Part shown: positions 7,866-16,511 of the stretch, piece after piece
How positions within the stretch are numbered: the stretch's first letter is position 1
Layout: each line of letters starts with the position of its first letter
NCBI RefSeq assembly: GCF_030010555.1
Contig: NZ_JASCQP010000021.1
Coordinates: 62,001 to 126,000, forward strand
From: Halomonas rhizosphaerae
Lineage (GTDB): Bacteria > Pseudomonadota > Gammaproteobacteria > Pseudomonadales > Halomonadaceae
Direction: 5' to 3'
DNA length: 64,000 nucleotides
Program-made: the position numbers and the translations under genes
The notes under the pieces: model-generated
Seen by the model: only the letters and a program-made list of their open reading frames with translations
Database searches by the model: none
What the model was told of the DNA's origin: nothing

Positions 7866-8528
7866 CTAACGAGCGAAGCTGCCGAGGGCCACTTCGTAGG
7901 AGCGTTGGATATGGTCATCCATCAGCGCCCTCGCCCCCTTGACGTCCCTGGCCAGCGCCAGTTCCACCAGCTCGCCATGCTGAGCATCAAGCACGTGTCG
8001 AACCTCCGGCTCCCCGGGCGCCAGGCGCCGGTAGCGGTCAAACTGGTCGTGCAACTGCTCGATGAAGCGCAGCAGCCACGCGGAACCACAGGGCGCCACC
8101 AGCGTGCGATGGAAGCGCATGTGCAGCCGCTCCCATTCCTCTTCCATCTCCGGCGCCTCGTCGGCACGTTTCAAGCGATGTGCCGCCGCCAGCAGCTCTG
8201 ACTCCCATTCGGCGTCGCCTCGCTGAATGGCCCGCTCCAGCGCCATGCCCTCCAGTGCACGCCGCATGTCGGCGATATCATCGAGCTCGTCGCGCGCCAG
8301 ACGCGGCACCCGGAAGCCACGCTGGTTCTCCTGAATCAGCAGACCATAGGCCGCAAGGCGATTGAGGGCTTCGCGCAGCGGACTCAGGCCCACCCCGTAG
8401 CGCTCCTTGAGGGCACTGATCGCCAGCTTCTCGCCGGCGGTGAAGCGTCCATTGACCAGGTCCTGCCGCAGGGTGTCGTAGATCCAACTGGACGCCGTTA
8501 CCCCCTCCTTGCGTTCGAAGATCCCCAT
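7866..8528 (-). CDS. GntR family regulator, FCD (FadR-like) type
   Basis: This 220-residue protein has an N-terminal winged helix (about residues 12-75; LRQDLVNGRFTAGEKLAISALKERYGVGLSPLREALNRLAAYGLL) and a C-terminal all-helical FCD domain. The FCD domain has ADMRRALEGMALERAI, metal-type residues HMRFHRTLVAPCG, and H in DAQHGELV and MDDHIQRS. Such proteins repress catabolic or transport genes and respond to organic acids. The ATG at 8526-8528 has GGGGAGG upstream. It is divergent from the CHR/Tct/GGT cluster, so it very probably controls that cluster through the shared 153-bp region. The effector is unknown. Confidence 0.9.
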   Translation of the reverse strand: MGIFERKEGVTASSWIYDTLRQDLVNGRFTAGEKLAISALKERYGVGLSPLREALNRLAAYGLLIQENQRGFRVPRLARDELDDIADMRRALEGMALERAIQRGDAEWESELLAAAHRLKRADEAPEMEEEWERLHMRFHRTLVAPCGSAWLLRFIEQLHDQFDRYRRLAPGEPEVRHVLDAQHGELVELALARDVKGARALMDDHIQRSYEVALGSFAR

Positions 8529-8681
8529 ACTGCCTCCCCGTGGCCTCCACACATTGAAGGTTGACGCTGCTTTCTGTTGCAAACTATATTCTAGACCAAA
8601 TAATCGATTTTTTATCTAAAAGACAATGACAATGACAAAATCAATTCCAGACATTGGGATCGACCGCTCGGGGCCGCGTTC
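8529..8681. promoter_or_regulatory. Divergent control region of the GntR gene and chr-tct cluster
   Basis: An AT-rich island at about 8575-8645 interrupts very GC-rich DNA. It contains the small palindromes TCTAGA (near 8591) and ATCGAT (near 8602), and a tandem TGACAA/TGACAA pair near 8626-8638. It is the natural place for a GntR operator and two divergent promoters. No single operator can be proven by eye. Confidence 0.5.
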
Positions 8682-9254
8682 ATGACCGACCCGTCTCCCG
8701 CTTCGCTGCGCAAGGTCTTCTGGGCCTTCACCCGCATCGGCCTGCTCGGCTTCGGTGGTGGGCCGGCCATGATTCCGCTGGTCCGCGAAGAGGTCGTCAC
8801 CCGTCATCACTGGCTGGATGACGATGCCTTCGCCGACGTGCTCGCGATCGCCAACACCCTTCCCGGCCCCATCGCCACCAAGATGCCGGGCTACATCGGC
8901 TATCGCGTCGGCGGTATCGCCGGCTGCATCATCGCGGTTGCTGCCGTCATCGTCCCCATGATGCTTGCCATGATCCTGCTGCTGGGCCTGTTCAGCCGCT
9001 ATCGCGACGTCACCTGGATCCGCGGGATGGGCTATGCCGTTGTGCCCGTGGTGATGGTCATGATGGGCCAGCTGACGCTGGACTTCTGGAACAAGTCACG
9101 CCTCTCCCTGGGCCCCTGGACGAGCCTCGTCATGGGGGCGGTGGCAGGCGTGCTCATCTACCTGCTCGGCCTCCATCCTGGCTGGATCATCGGTGCCCTG
9201 CTGATAACGGCGATGGTCGCGCCAGAGCCGCGCCCGAAGGAGGCCCGTGAATGA
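8682..9254 (+). CDS. CHR family (chromate transporter-like) protein, first half of a short pair
   Basis: This 190-residue membrane protein is one CHR domain. It carries the family motif GLLGFGGGPAMIPLVREEVV and NTLPGPIATKMPGYIGY, followed by about five hydrophobic helices. Short-chain CHR proteins work as pairs of oppositely oriented halves, and the next gene is the second half, overlapping by 4 nt (ATGA). The ATG at 8682 lacks a strong ribosome site. CHR proteins export chromate in some bacteria, but many are annotated only by family. The setting with a Tct transporter and a GGT-like hydrolase suggests an organic anion here instead. Confidence 0.85.
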   Translation: MTDPSPASLRKVFWAFTRIGLLGFGGGPAMIPLVREEVVTRHHWLDDDAFADVLAIANTLPGPIATKMPGYIGYRVGGIAGCIIAVAAVIVPMMLAMILLLGLFSRYRDVTWIRGMGYAVVPVVMVMMGQLTLDFWNKSRLSLGPWTSLVMGAVAGVLIYLLGLHPGWIIGALLITAMVAPEPRPKEARE

Positions 9255-9781
9255 TCCACTGGGAGCTGTTCCTTGCCTTCTTCATCCCCAACATCATCGG
9301 GTACGGCGGCGGCCCGGCGATCATTCCGCTGATCGAGGCGGAAGTCGTCGGCCGCTACGGCTGGATGACGGCCCAGGAATTCGCCGAGACCCTGGCCCTG
9401 GGCAACGCCGTGCCCAGCCCCATCGCCACCAAGATGGCCGGCCAGATCGGCTTTGACGTTGCCGGTGCGAGTGGCGCTCTGGTGGCGGTGCTGGCCACGG
9501 TGGTGCCTTCCCTCCTGTTGATGCTGGGCGCCCTGGGACTTCTCTATCGATACCGTGACTCACCCCGCGTCAAGCGCATGAGCCAGTGGGTCCGCCCGGT
9601 CATCGCCATGATGATGGCCTGGCTCACCTGGAGCTTCTTTAGCGAAGGGTTAGCAACGGCAGGACTCGTCCACACCCTGCTGATTGGCTCACTGGCGGCC
9701 CTGACGCTGCTGCGGTTTCGAATCCACCCGGCCTTCATCGTGATGGCCGCCCTGGCCTACGGAGGACTCTTTCTCGGTTGA
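9251..9781 (+). CDS. CHR family (chromate transporter-like) protein, second half of the pair
   Basis: This 176-residue second CHR domain parallels the upstream gene: NIIGYGGGPAIIPLIEAEVV, GNAVPSPIATKMAGQIGF and five or so membrane spans. The ATG at 9251 overlaps the previous stop and has AAGGAGG 7 nt before it, so the two halves are made together in an expected 1:1 complex in the inner membrane. The name should stay at family level because chromate resistance cannot be read from sequence. Confidence 0.85.
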   Translation: MIHWELFLAFFIPNIIGYGGGPAIIPLIEAEVVGRYGWMTAQEFAETLALGNAVPSPIATKMAGQIGFDVAGASGALVAVLATVVPSLLLMLGALGLLYRYRDSPRVKRMSQWVRPVIAMMMAWLTWSFFSEGLATAGLVHTLLIGSLAALTLLRFRIHPAFIVMAALAYGGLFLG

Positions 9782-9824
9782 ACGCCCCATAACAAGAACC
9801 GACACGGAACACGCGCTCACACCT

Positions 9825-9844
9825 GGTTCGGGATAGCCCGAACC
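9825..9844 (+). promoter_or_regulatory. Intercistronic hairpin before tctC
   Basis: A perfect 8-bp stem, GGTTCGGG at 9825-9832 and CCCGAACC at 9837-9844, closes a 4-nt loop (ATAG). No U-run follows, so it is more likely an mRNA processing or stabilising element than a full terminator. It separates the CHR pair from the binding-protein gene. Confidence 0.5.
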
Positions 9845-9880
9845 TCACGACAAAAGCCACAACATCCGAGGTGTACCACC

Positions 9881-10849
9881 ATGATGCGCAACAAGCTGAC
9901 TCCCATCATTGCCACCCTTGGCCTGAGCATTGCCATCGCCGGCAACGCCCAGGCCGAGTATCCCGAGAAGGATATCCGCCTGATCATCCCCTACGGCCCG
10001 GGCGGCGCCACCGACATCATCTTCCGGCTTATCTCGAAGGAGGCCGAGGAGCACCTGGGCGAATCGGTGGTGCCGGTGAACATGGCCGGCGCCGGCGCAA
10101 CGCTCGGTTCACGCAACGTCAAGGATGCCGATCCCGATGGCTACACCCTGCTGGGCAGCCATGACACCATCGCGCTCTCCAAGCTGGCCGGCACCGTGGA
10201 CTACTCCTACGATGCCTTCGAGCCCATCACCCTGCTGACCCAGACCATCAACCTGCCGGTTGCCCACGCCAACCATCCCGTCAAGAGCGCCGAGGAGATC
10301 GCCGACTACGTCAGCGAGAACCCGGGTGAAGTTCGCTTCAGCATGATCCCGAGCTCCACGGACCACTTCTTCTGGGTCCAGTTCTTCGAAGCCGCCGGCA
10401 TCGACATGGCCGACGTGCGCCTGGTCGGCTATCCCGATACCGGCGAACAGGTCTCCGCCCTGCTCGCCGAAGAGATCGACTTCGCGATGTTCAACCTGCC
10501 TTCCGCCGGGGCCTTCTTCGAGGACGGCAGCTTCACCCCGCTGGGCGTGGCGCACCCCGAGCGGCTCGACAGCCTGCCCGATGTCGCGACGCTGCGCGAG
10601 CAGGGGATCGAGATGGACCACTCCACCAGCCGTGGCCTGTTCGCCCCCAAGGGCACCCCGCAGGAGATCCTCGACACCCTGGCGGACGCCTACGGCAAGG
10701 CACTGGAAGATGACGAGGTACGCGGTCGCATCGAGAACGATTTCGGCTCGGTGGTGCGCTATCTGCCCGGGGAGGAGTACCAGGCCTTCCTGGAGGAGAA
10801 TGAGGCGGCCCTCACCGCCGCTGCCGAAGACATCGACTTCCAGAACTGA
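9881..10849 (+). CDS. tctC: Tripartite tricarboxylate transporter substrate-binding protein
   Basis: This 322-residue exported protein has a signal peptide (MMRNKLTPIIATLGLSIAIAGNAQA, cleaved before EYPEKD). The Bug/TctC fold is marked by IRLIIPYGPGGATDIIFRL, GAGATLGSRNVKDADPDGYTLL and RGLFAPKGTPQEILDTL near the C-terminus. It captures a carboxylate or other small anion in the periplasm and hands it to TctA/TctB. The ATG at 9881 is preceded by GAGGTG. Hairpins on both sides of the gene may raise its expression relative to its neighbours, as is usual for binding proteins. The ligand is unknown. Confidence 0.9.
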   Translation: MMRNKLTPIIATLGLSIAIAGNAQAEYPEKDIRLIIPYGPGGATDIIFRLISKEAEEHLGESVVPVNMAGAGATLGSRNVKDADPDGYTLLGSHDTIALSKLAGTVDYSYDAFEPITLLTQTINLPVAHANHPVKSAEEIADYVSENPGEVRFSMIPSSTDHFFWVQFFEAAGIDMADVRLVGYPDTGEQVSALLAEEIDFAMFNLPSAGAFFEDGSFTPLGVAHPERLDSLPDVATLREQGIEMDHSTSRGLFAPKGTPQEILDTLADAYGKALEDDEVRGRIENDFGSVVRYLPGEEYQAFLEENEAALTAAAEDIDFQN

Positions 10850-10861
10850 GACGCGGCGAGC

Positions 10862-10885
10862 CCCCGGAGACCCAGGTCTCCGGGG
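10862..10885 (+). promoter_or_regulatory. Intercistronic hairpin between tctC and tctB
   Basis: An 11-bp perfect stem, CCCCGGAGACC at 10862-10872 and GGTCTCCGGGG at 10875-10885, sits 13 bp after the tctC stop. It has no U-tract. It is placed to protect the tctC message or lower expression of the membrane genes downstream. Confidence 0.55.
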
Positions 10886-10905
10886 CAAGCACGGAGAGCA
10901 AGACC

Positions 10906-11388
10906 ATGCTGACCTTGACCAAGGACCGCGCCCTGGCACTTGCCATGCTGGCCCTCACCGGCATCCTGCTGGCAGAGACCCGAAACATCGCTCCGCCTAC
11001 CAGCTGGCAACCCTATGGTTCGGCCCTTTTTCCGCAGATCCTGCTGGGCATCATCGCCGTCCTGTCCCTGCTGCTGTTGCTGCGCACTTTTTTCGTCTCC
11101 CCCGCTGATCGCAAGGACGAACCGGACCGGCCACGTCGCTCCCTGGCGGCCTGGATCCGGCATAACGGTACCGTGCTGTCACTGTTCGGCCTGTTCGGAC
11201 TCTATGCCCTGCTGCTGCCACTGATCGGCTACCTGCCCGCCACGCTGGCGTTCCTGGTGACATCGCTGGCCCTGCTGCTCGGTATCGATACGCGCCGCAA
11301 GTGGATCATCAACCTGACGGTCTCGTGCACGCTAGCCCCGCTGGTCTACGTGATCTTTCGTTTCGTCCTCAACGTCTGGCTACCCTGA
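10906..11388 (+). CDS. tctB: Tripartite tricarboxylate transporter small membrane subunit
   Basis: This 160-residue TctB/DUF1468 protein has four predicted hydrophobic helices, including ALALAMLALTGILLAET, LFPQILLGIIAVLSLLLLL and LIGYLPATLAFLVTSLALLLG. The GSALFPQILLG region is typical of the family. It forms the small integral subunit that partners TctA. It is located between tctC and tctA, 14 nt before the latter. The ATG at 10906 follows a GGAGAG-like site. Confidence 0.88.
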   Translation: MLTLTKDRALALAMLALTGILLAETRNIAPPTSWQPYGSALFPQILLGIIAVLSLLLLLRTFFVSPADRKDEPDRPRRSLAAWIRHNGTVLSLFGLFGLYALLLPLIGYLPATLAFLVTSLALLLGIDTRRKWIINLTVSCTLAPLVYVIFRFVLNVWLP

Positions 11389-11402
11389 CGATGGAGTGAC
11401 CC

Positions 11403-12920
11403 ATGGCTGACTTCTTTCTACAAGCGCTTGCTCAGGTCGGCACGCCGTCGGTGCTGCTGCTGATCCTGATAGGCGTGCTGTTCGGCATCATCGGCGGCAG
11501 CATACCCGGCTTCACCGTGACCATGGCCATCCTGGTGGTGTTCCCCTTCACCTTTGCCATGGATCCCGTCAGTGGCGTTTCGCTGATGGTCGGTGTGTTT
11601 GTCGGAGGGTACTCGGGCGGTATCGTGTCCGGCGTGATGCTGGGAATCCCCGGCACGCCCTCCTCCATCACCACCGTCTATGACGGCTACCCCATGGCCC
11701 AGCGCGGGGAACCCGGGCGCGCACTCGGCATCGGCGTCGCCGCCTCGTTCATCGGCACCCTGATCAGCGTGGCCGTGCTGGTCTATTTCGGTCCCCTGCT
11801 GGCCAGTTTCAGCATGAACTTCCGGCCCTGGGAGATCACGGCATTGATCATCTTTGCCCTGACGCTGGTCGCCGGGCTCTCGCATGGTGCCCTGCTCAAG
11901 GGTCTGCTGGCCGCCGCCCTTGGCCTGCTGATCACCACCGTGGGCTATGACCGCAACAGCAACCTGCGCTTCGACTTCGGTTTCGATGCCCTCGGCGCCG
12001 GGTTCGAGATGCTGCCGGTGATGATCGGTATCTTTGCCTTCTCCCAGCTGATGGGGAACCTGGAGAAACTGCGTGATGACCCGCAATCCGCCAAGGGCGC
12101 CAATACCAACGTCGCCATACCCTATACCCTGATCCTGCGTGACATGGCCGGCCAGAAGCTCAACACGCTACGTTCGTCGCTGATCGGCAGCCTGATCGGC
12201 GCCCTGCCGGGTACCGGCGGCACCGTGGCCAACTTCGTCAGCTACGACCAGGCCAAGAAGTTCTCGCGCCACCCCGAGCGCTTCGGCACGGGCATACCGG
12301 ACGGCATCGTGGCCTCCGAAGCCTCCAACAGCGCCGTGGCGGGCGGGGCCTTCGTGCCGACCCTGGCGCTGGGCATCCCCGGCGACCTGCCCATGGCCAT
12401 CATGATGGGCGTGCTCATCCTCCACGGCATCACGCCCGGGCCGCTCATGTTCGAGCAGAACCCGGTGCTGGTGGGGGCCATCTACGCCAGCCTGATGATC
12501 GGCGCGGTGGTCATGGTGCTGTGTCAGCTGCTGCTGGTGCGCTGGTTCGCCAAGATCTCGCTGATCCCCCAGCAGGTCCTGGTACCGGTCGTGCTGATGC
12601 TGTGCGCCATCGGCTCCTATGCCCTCAACAACAACCTGTTTGACGTCTGGGTACTGTTCGCCTTCGGGATCCTCGGCTACCTGCTCTGGAAGGCCTCGGT
12701 GCCCCTGACCCCGCTGATCCTCGGCGTGGTGCTGGGTAACAACCTGGAACGTCAGCTGTTCCGCGCCCTGGAACTCGAGAGCAGCTGGCTGACCTTCCTG
12801 ACGCGACCGCTCTCGGCCCTCTTCCTGGCCCTGGCCGTCGCTTCCGTGATCTTCTCGCTCTACCAGAACCGCAAGATTCAGCGCCTTCAGGCCGATGGGG
12901 CCACGTCCCGCAACGCCTGA
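11403..12920 (+). CDS. tctA: Tripartite tricarboxylate transporter large permease
   Basis: This 505-residue membrane protein has about 11-12 helices and clear TctA motifs: GIIGGSIPGFTVTMAILVVFPFTF, GIPGTPSSITTVYDGYPMA, GALPGTGGTVANFVSYDQAKKFSRHPERFGTG and GGAFVPTLALGIPGD. It is the ion-driven channel of the system, taking ligand from TctC. It lies 14 nt after tctB and 20 nt before the GGT-like gene, so all are probably on one transcript with the regulator divergent. Confidence 0.92.
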   Translation: MADFFLQALAQVGTPSVLLLILIGVLFGIIGGSIPGFTVTMAILVVFPFTFAMDPVSGVSLMVGVFVGGYSGGIVSGVMLGIPGTPSSITTVYDGYPMAQRGEPGRALGIGVAASFIGTLISVAVLVYFGPLLASFSMNFRPWEITALIIFALTLVAGLSHGALLKGLLAAALGLLITTVGYDRNSNLRFDFGFDALGAGFEMLPVMIGIFAFSQLMGNLEKLRDDPQSAKGANTNVAIPYTLILRDMAGQKLNTLRSSLIGSLIGALPGTGGTVANFVSYDQAKKFSRHPERFGTGIPDGIVASEASNSAVAGGAFVPTLALGIPGDLPMAIMMGVLILHGITPGPLMFEQNPVLVGAIYASLMIGAVVMVLCQLLLVRWFAKISLIPQQVLVPVVLMLCAIGSYALNNNLFDVWVLFAFGILGYLLWKASVPLTPLILGVVLGNNLERQLFRALELESSWLTFLTRPLSALFLALAVASVIFSLYQNRKIQRLQADGATSRNA

Positions 12921-12940
12921 CATCCACAGAGGAACCCCGT

Positions 12941-14548
12941 ATGCAATTCGATGCGCGTTATTACCCCAGTCCCTCCCGTCGCATGACGACGTTCGGCCGC
13001 CGCGGCATGGTCGCCACCTCACAGGCCCTCGGCGCCGAGGCGGGCATGCAGATCCTGCGCCAGGGGGGCAATGCCGTGGATGCAGCCATCGCCACCGCCG
13101 CGGCGCTCACCGTGGTGGAGCCAACCTCCAACGGGCTGGGCAGCGACGCCTTTGCCATCGTCTGGATGAATGGTGAGCTGCATGGCCTGAACGCCAGTGG
13201 CCCTGCGCCACAGGCTGCCACCATCGAGGCCGTCAAGGCACTGGGTCACGAGGCGGTGCCCGAGCACGGCCTGATTCCCGTGACCGTTCCCGGCGCCCCT
13301 GCCGCCTGGGCCACGCTGTCCGAGCGCTTCGGTCGACTGCCCTTCGCCGACCTGCTGGCCCCGGCCATTACCCTGGCAGAGGAAGGCTTCCCGGTCTCGC
13401 CGTTGATCAATCAGCTGTGGGAGGAGGCCTTCGATACCTATAGCCGCTACGATGACGAGGCCTTCCAGCCCTGGTTCGGGACCTTCGCGCCAGGAGGCCA
13501 TGCGCCACGCCCCGGCGAGATGTGGTCCTCCCCGGATCATGCGCACAGCCTGCGCCTGATCGCTGAGACCCGCGCCCGAGCCTTCTATGACGGCGAGCTG
13601 GCCGACCGCATCGATGCCTTCTTCCGAGAGCACGGCGGACTGCTGCGCCGCGAGGATCTCGCCGCCTTCACACCGGAGTGGGTGGAACCGATCAGCACCC
13701 GCTACCGCGATCACGAGATCTGGGAAATCCCGCCCAACGGCTGTGGCCTGATCGCCCTTCAGGCCCTCGGCATGCTGGAACACCTCGGTGAAGAAGCACG
13801 GGATCCGGTCGAGACACTCCATCGACGCATCGAAGCCACCAAACTGGCCTATGTGGACGGGCTGCACCACATCACCGACGGTGATGCCATGCGGCCGAGC
13901 GTCGAGCAGATGCTGGCCGACCCGTATCTCAAGGGGCGTGCCGCCATGATCGGCGAGCAGGCGCTGGATCCGGTGCATGGCAACCCCATCACCGGCGGCA
14001 CCGTCTATCTCGCCACGGCGGACGCGGAGGGCAACATGGTCTCCTTCATCCAGAGCAACTTCAAAGGCTTCGGCTCCGGCATCGTGATCCCCGGCACGGG
14101 CATCAGCCTCCAGAACCGCGGCTGGTCGTTCAAGCTAGATGAGAGTCACGCCAACGCCCTGGCCCCCGGCAAGCGCACCTATCACACCATCATTCCCGGC
14201 TTCATCACCCGCAACGGCCAGGCCGTCGGTCCGTTCGGCGTCATGGGGGGCTTCATGCAACCCCAGGGCCACGTCCAGGTGATCACCGGCATGCTCGACG
14301 ACGCCCTTAACCCGCAGGCCGCGCTGGACATGCCACGCTGGAAGTGGACGAAAGGACGCACCGTCGAGGTCGAGCCCCACTTCCCCGACCACCTGGCCCA
14401 GGCGCTTGCACGACGCGGTCATCACATCGTCAAGCTGGCGGATTCCGTGAGTTTCGGTCGTGGGCAGATCATTGTGCGCGACGCGGAAACCGGCGTGCTG
14501 TGCGGGGGCACCGAGCCCCGCACCGACGCCGCGGTACTGCCCTGGTAA
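12941..14548 (+). CDS. Gamma-glutamyltransferase family Ntn-hydrolase (YwrD/HpxW-like)
   Basis: This 535-residue protein has no signal peptide, so it is expected in the cytoplasm, unlike periplasmic GGT. It has GGNAVDAAIATAAALTVVEPTSNGLGSDAFA near the N-terminus and the self-processing site ITGGTVYLATADAEGNMVS, where Thr354 would become the N-terminal nucleophile of the small subunit. The C-terminal part has FGVMGGFMQPQGHVQV and EPRTDAAVLPW. The family includes glutathione hydrolases and oxamate amidohydrolase. The adjacent transporter genes suggest it cleaves an imported amide or gamma-glutamyl compound. This is inference; the exact substrate is unknown. Confidence 0.85.
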   Translation: MQFDARYYPSPSRRMTTFGRRGMVATSQALGAEAGMQILRQGGNAVDAAIATAAALTVVEPTSNGLGSDAFAIVWMNGELHGLNASGPAPQAATIEAVKALGHEAVPEHGLIPVTVPGAPAAWATLSERFGRLPFADLLAPAITLAEEGFPVSPLINQLWEEAFDTYSRYDDEAFQPWFGTFAPGGHAPRPGEMWSSPDHAHSLRLIAETRARAFYDGELADRIDAFFREHGGLLRREDLAAFTPEWVEPISTRYRDHEIWEIPPNGCGLIALQALGMLEHLGEEARDPVETLHRRIEATKLAYVDGLHHITDGDAMRPSVEQMLADPYLKGRAAMIGEQALDPVHGNPITGGTVYLATADAEGNMVSFIQSNFKGFGSGIVIPGTGISLQNRGWSFKLDESHANALAPGKRTYHTIIPGFITRNGQAVGPFGVMGGFMQPQGHVQVITGMLDDALNPQAALDMPRWKWTKGRTVEVEPHFPDHLAQALARRGHHIVKLADSVSFGRGQIIVRDAETGVLCGGTEPRTDAAVLPW

Positions 14549-14618
14549 CTCCCCGGGCAGGCAGCCGGCTGGAAGGCGCTTCACGGCCGGCCAAGCAATC
14601 ACGATGGCAAGGAGATGC

Positions 14619-14890
14619 TCCTCCATCGCCTTCGGTGAGCGCTGCCGGAAGGCCGGTGTTCGGCCCTCGATGGGGTCTGTCGGGGATTGTTACGATGACT
14701 CGATGGCCGAGAGCGTCTTTGCCACTCTGGAATGCGAGTTGCTCGACAGGAAACGGTTCGCCACGCCGGCGGAGGCGAAGCGGACGGTCTTCGCGTTCAT
14801 CGAGGGATGGCACAACCCACATCGCCGACACTCGGCGATTGGCTATGCCAGTCCCTCCGCTTCAAGCGACTACAGGCGGCAGCCTACGTC
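14619..14890 (+). pseudogene. IS3 family transposase (OrfB) C-terminal remnant
   Basis: In one frame this region encodes the end of an IS3 OrfB integrase: AFGERCRKAGVRPSMGSVGDC, YDDSMAESVFATLECELLDRKRF and EGWHNPHRRHSAIGYASP. The glutamate of ...AES.FATLE.E is the last residue of the DDE triad. No upstream DD part and no OrfA are present, and the GGT gene ends only 70 bp before it, so it is a truncated mobile-element relic. It marks the left side of the accessory LigD patch. A terminal repeat could not be identified with certainty; the GC-rich stretch near 14900-14925 is a candidate end. Confidence 0.88.
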
Positions 14891-14935
14891 CGAAACCGCG
14901 CAACGTCCGCTGACTCGGGGAACGCCAACGCTCAG

Positions 14936-15517
14936 TTGGAGGAGTATAACGACATACGGGACTTCCGAAAGCGTCCGGCACCCACCGGCGAGGAGGACAA
15001 CGTGGGCAGGAAACGCATCTTCGTCATCCACAAGCACGACGCCAGCCAGCTGCACTACGACTTTCGCCTTCGCATCGGCGATGTCCTGGCCTCCTGGGCC
15101 GTGCCGAAGGGGCTCTCCACCGAAGCCAATGACAAGCGACTGGCGATCCGGGTGGAGGACCACCCGCTCGACTACGCCGACTTCGAGGGCGTGATTCCCG
15201 AGGGCGAATACGGGGCCGGCACGGTCATGGTCTGGGATCAGGGAACCTACGCGCCGATCCTCGACGAAGACGAGAAGAGCATGGAAGACGCGCGCGAGGG
15301 CGGTTCGCTCAAGTTCGAGCTCCACGGCAAGAAACTCAAGGGCGGCTTCGCCATGGCGCGCACAGGAAAGCGCGATGGAAAGGAGCAGTGGGTGATCTTC
15401 AAACTGGACGACGAGCACGCCGACGCACGCCGAAAGCCGACGAGCACCGAGCCGAACTCGGTCAAGACGGGCCGCTCCCTGGAGGAAATCGAAGCGGAGG
15501 AGGGTAAGGATGCATGA
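14936..15517 (+). CDS. LigD-type 3'-phosphoesterase (PE) domain protein
   Basis: This is a stand-alone PE domain of 193 residues from a TTG start (LEEYNDIRDF, matching the family N-terminus LEEYrrkRDF). Starting at the GTG at 15002, which has GAGGAGG upstream, would give 171 residues. It has the metal and catalytic motif HKHDASQLHYDFRL, then SWAVPKGLS, VEDHPLDYADFEGVIPEGEYGAGTV and a final EQWVIFKLDD. In bacterial end joining this domain trims 3'-phosphate and ribonucleotide ends. Usually it is fused to the ligase. Here it overlaps the ligase gene by 8 nt, so the parts are probably made together. The IS remnant lies immediately upstream. Confidence 0.88.
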   Translation: MEEYNDIRDFRKRPAPTGEEDNVGRKRIFVIHKHDASQLHYDFRLRIGDVLASWAVPKGLSTEANDKRLAIRVEDHPLDYADFEGVIPEGEYGAGTVMVWDQGTYAPILDEDEKSMEDAREGGSLKFELHGKKLKGGFAMARTGKRDGKEQWVIFKLDDEHADARRKPTSTEPNSVKTGRSLEEIEAEEGKDA

Positions 15518-16511
15518 TGCCCTGGCAGCCCTTCCGGCGGAAGCGCGCTCGAAGCTGAAGAGGGCACCGCAGCCCGGCTTCGTCGAGCCGATGAAGGCGA
15601 CGCTGGTGCACGAGCCTTTTTCCGACCCCGACTGGATCTACGAGCGCAAGCTCGACGGCGAGCGCTGCCTACTGCACAAGAAGGGGCGCACAGTGACGCT
15701 CTACTCCCGGAACGAGAAGAAGAAAAACAGTACTTACCCCGAGATCGCGGAAGCGGTGGGCAGCCTCGACGGGAGTTGCATCCTCGATTCGGAAATCGTG
15801 ACCTTCGACGGGAAGGTGACCAGTTTCAAGCGACTGCAGAAGCGCATCCACAGAAAGGCGCCCGGTGACGACATCCTCAGGGAATGCCCGGTCTACGCCT
15901 ACGCCTTCGATATCCTCTACCTAGACGGCTACGACCTGACCGACCTCCCCCTGCGGGAACGCAAGAAGGTCCTGCGAAGGGCGTTCGAGTGGGCGTCGCC
16001 CCTGCGCGTTCTGCCGTACCGTAACGCGGAGGGAGAGGCCTATCTCAAGGAGGCATCGAAGAAGGGCTGGGAAGGCCTGATCGCGAAGGATGCCCGGTCC
16101 TCCTACGTGCACAGGCGCTCCAGGCAGTGGTTGAAGTTCAAGTGCGGCCACCGCCAGGAAATGGTGATCGCCGGCTACACGGAGCCGAAAGGCGAGCGGG
16201 TCGGCTTCGGCGCGCTGCTGCTCGGTTACTACGAGGATGGCGAGCTTCGCTACGCGGGCCGCGTGGGCACCGGCTTCGACGATGCGTTTCTGACATCCTT
16301 TCACAAGACGATGCAGCGCGAGGAGCGCGATACGTCGCCCTATGCCGATGACATGGAGGAGGACGCTGACATCCACTGGATCGAGCCAAGGTTCGTCGGC
16401 GAGGTGGGCTTCACGGAATGGACGCAGGATGGCTGTCTCCGGCATCCGCGCTTCCTCGGCCTGCGCGACGACAAGGATCCCCAGGAGGTCAGGAGGGAGA
16501 GCGCCCAATGA
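15510..16511 (+). CDS. ligD: ATP-dependent DNA ligase (LigD ligase domain)
   Basis: This 333-residue ATP-dependent ligase has the nucleotidyl-transfer motif YERKLDGER with Lys47 as the adenylated residue. Further motifs are ILDSEIVTFDG, YAFDILYLDGYDL, EGLIAKDARSSY and WLKFKCGHRQEMVIAGYTEPKGER. The OB-fold part, FVGEVGFTEWTQDGCLRHPRFLGLRDDKDP, completes it. It would seal double-strand breaks in non-homologous end joining, normally with Ku. It is one piece of a LigD that is usually fused, here with neither PE nor POL attached. It overlaps PE by 8 nt and POL by 4 nt. No ku gene occurs in the window. Confidence 0.9.
   Translation: MHDALAALPAEARSKLKRAPQPGFVEPMKATLVHEPFSDPDWIYERKLDGERCLLHKKGRTVTLYSRNEKKKNSTYPEIAEAVGSLDGSCILDSEIVTFDGKVTSFKRLQKRIHRKAPGDDILRECPVYAYAFDILYLDGYDLTDLPLRERKKVLRRAFEWASPLRVLPYRNAEGEAYLKEASKKGWEGLIAKDARSSYVHRRSRQWLKFKCGHRQEMVIAGYTEPKGERVGFGALLLGYYEDGELRYAGRVGTGFDDAFLTSFHKTMQREERDTSPYADDMEEDADIHWIEPRFVGEVGFTEWTQDGCLRHPRFLGLRDDKDPQEVRRESAQ

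Noticed and set aside
8682-9781. Firm annotation as chromate resistance genes chrA
   Set aside because: Only the family can be seen. Gene context points to organic anion handling, and chrB or other chromate genes are absent.
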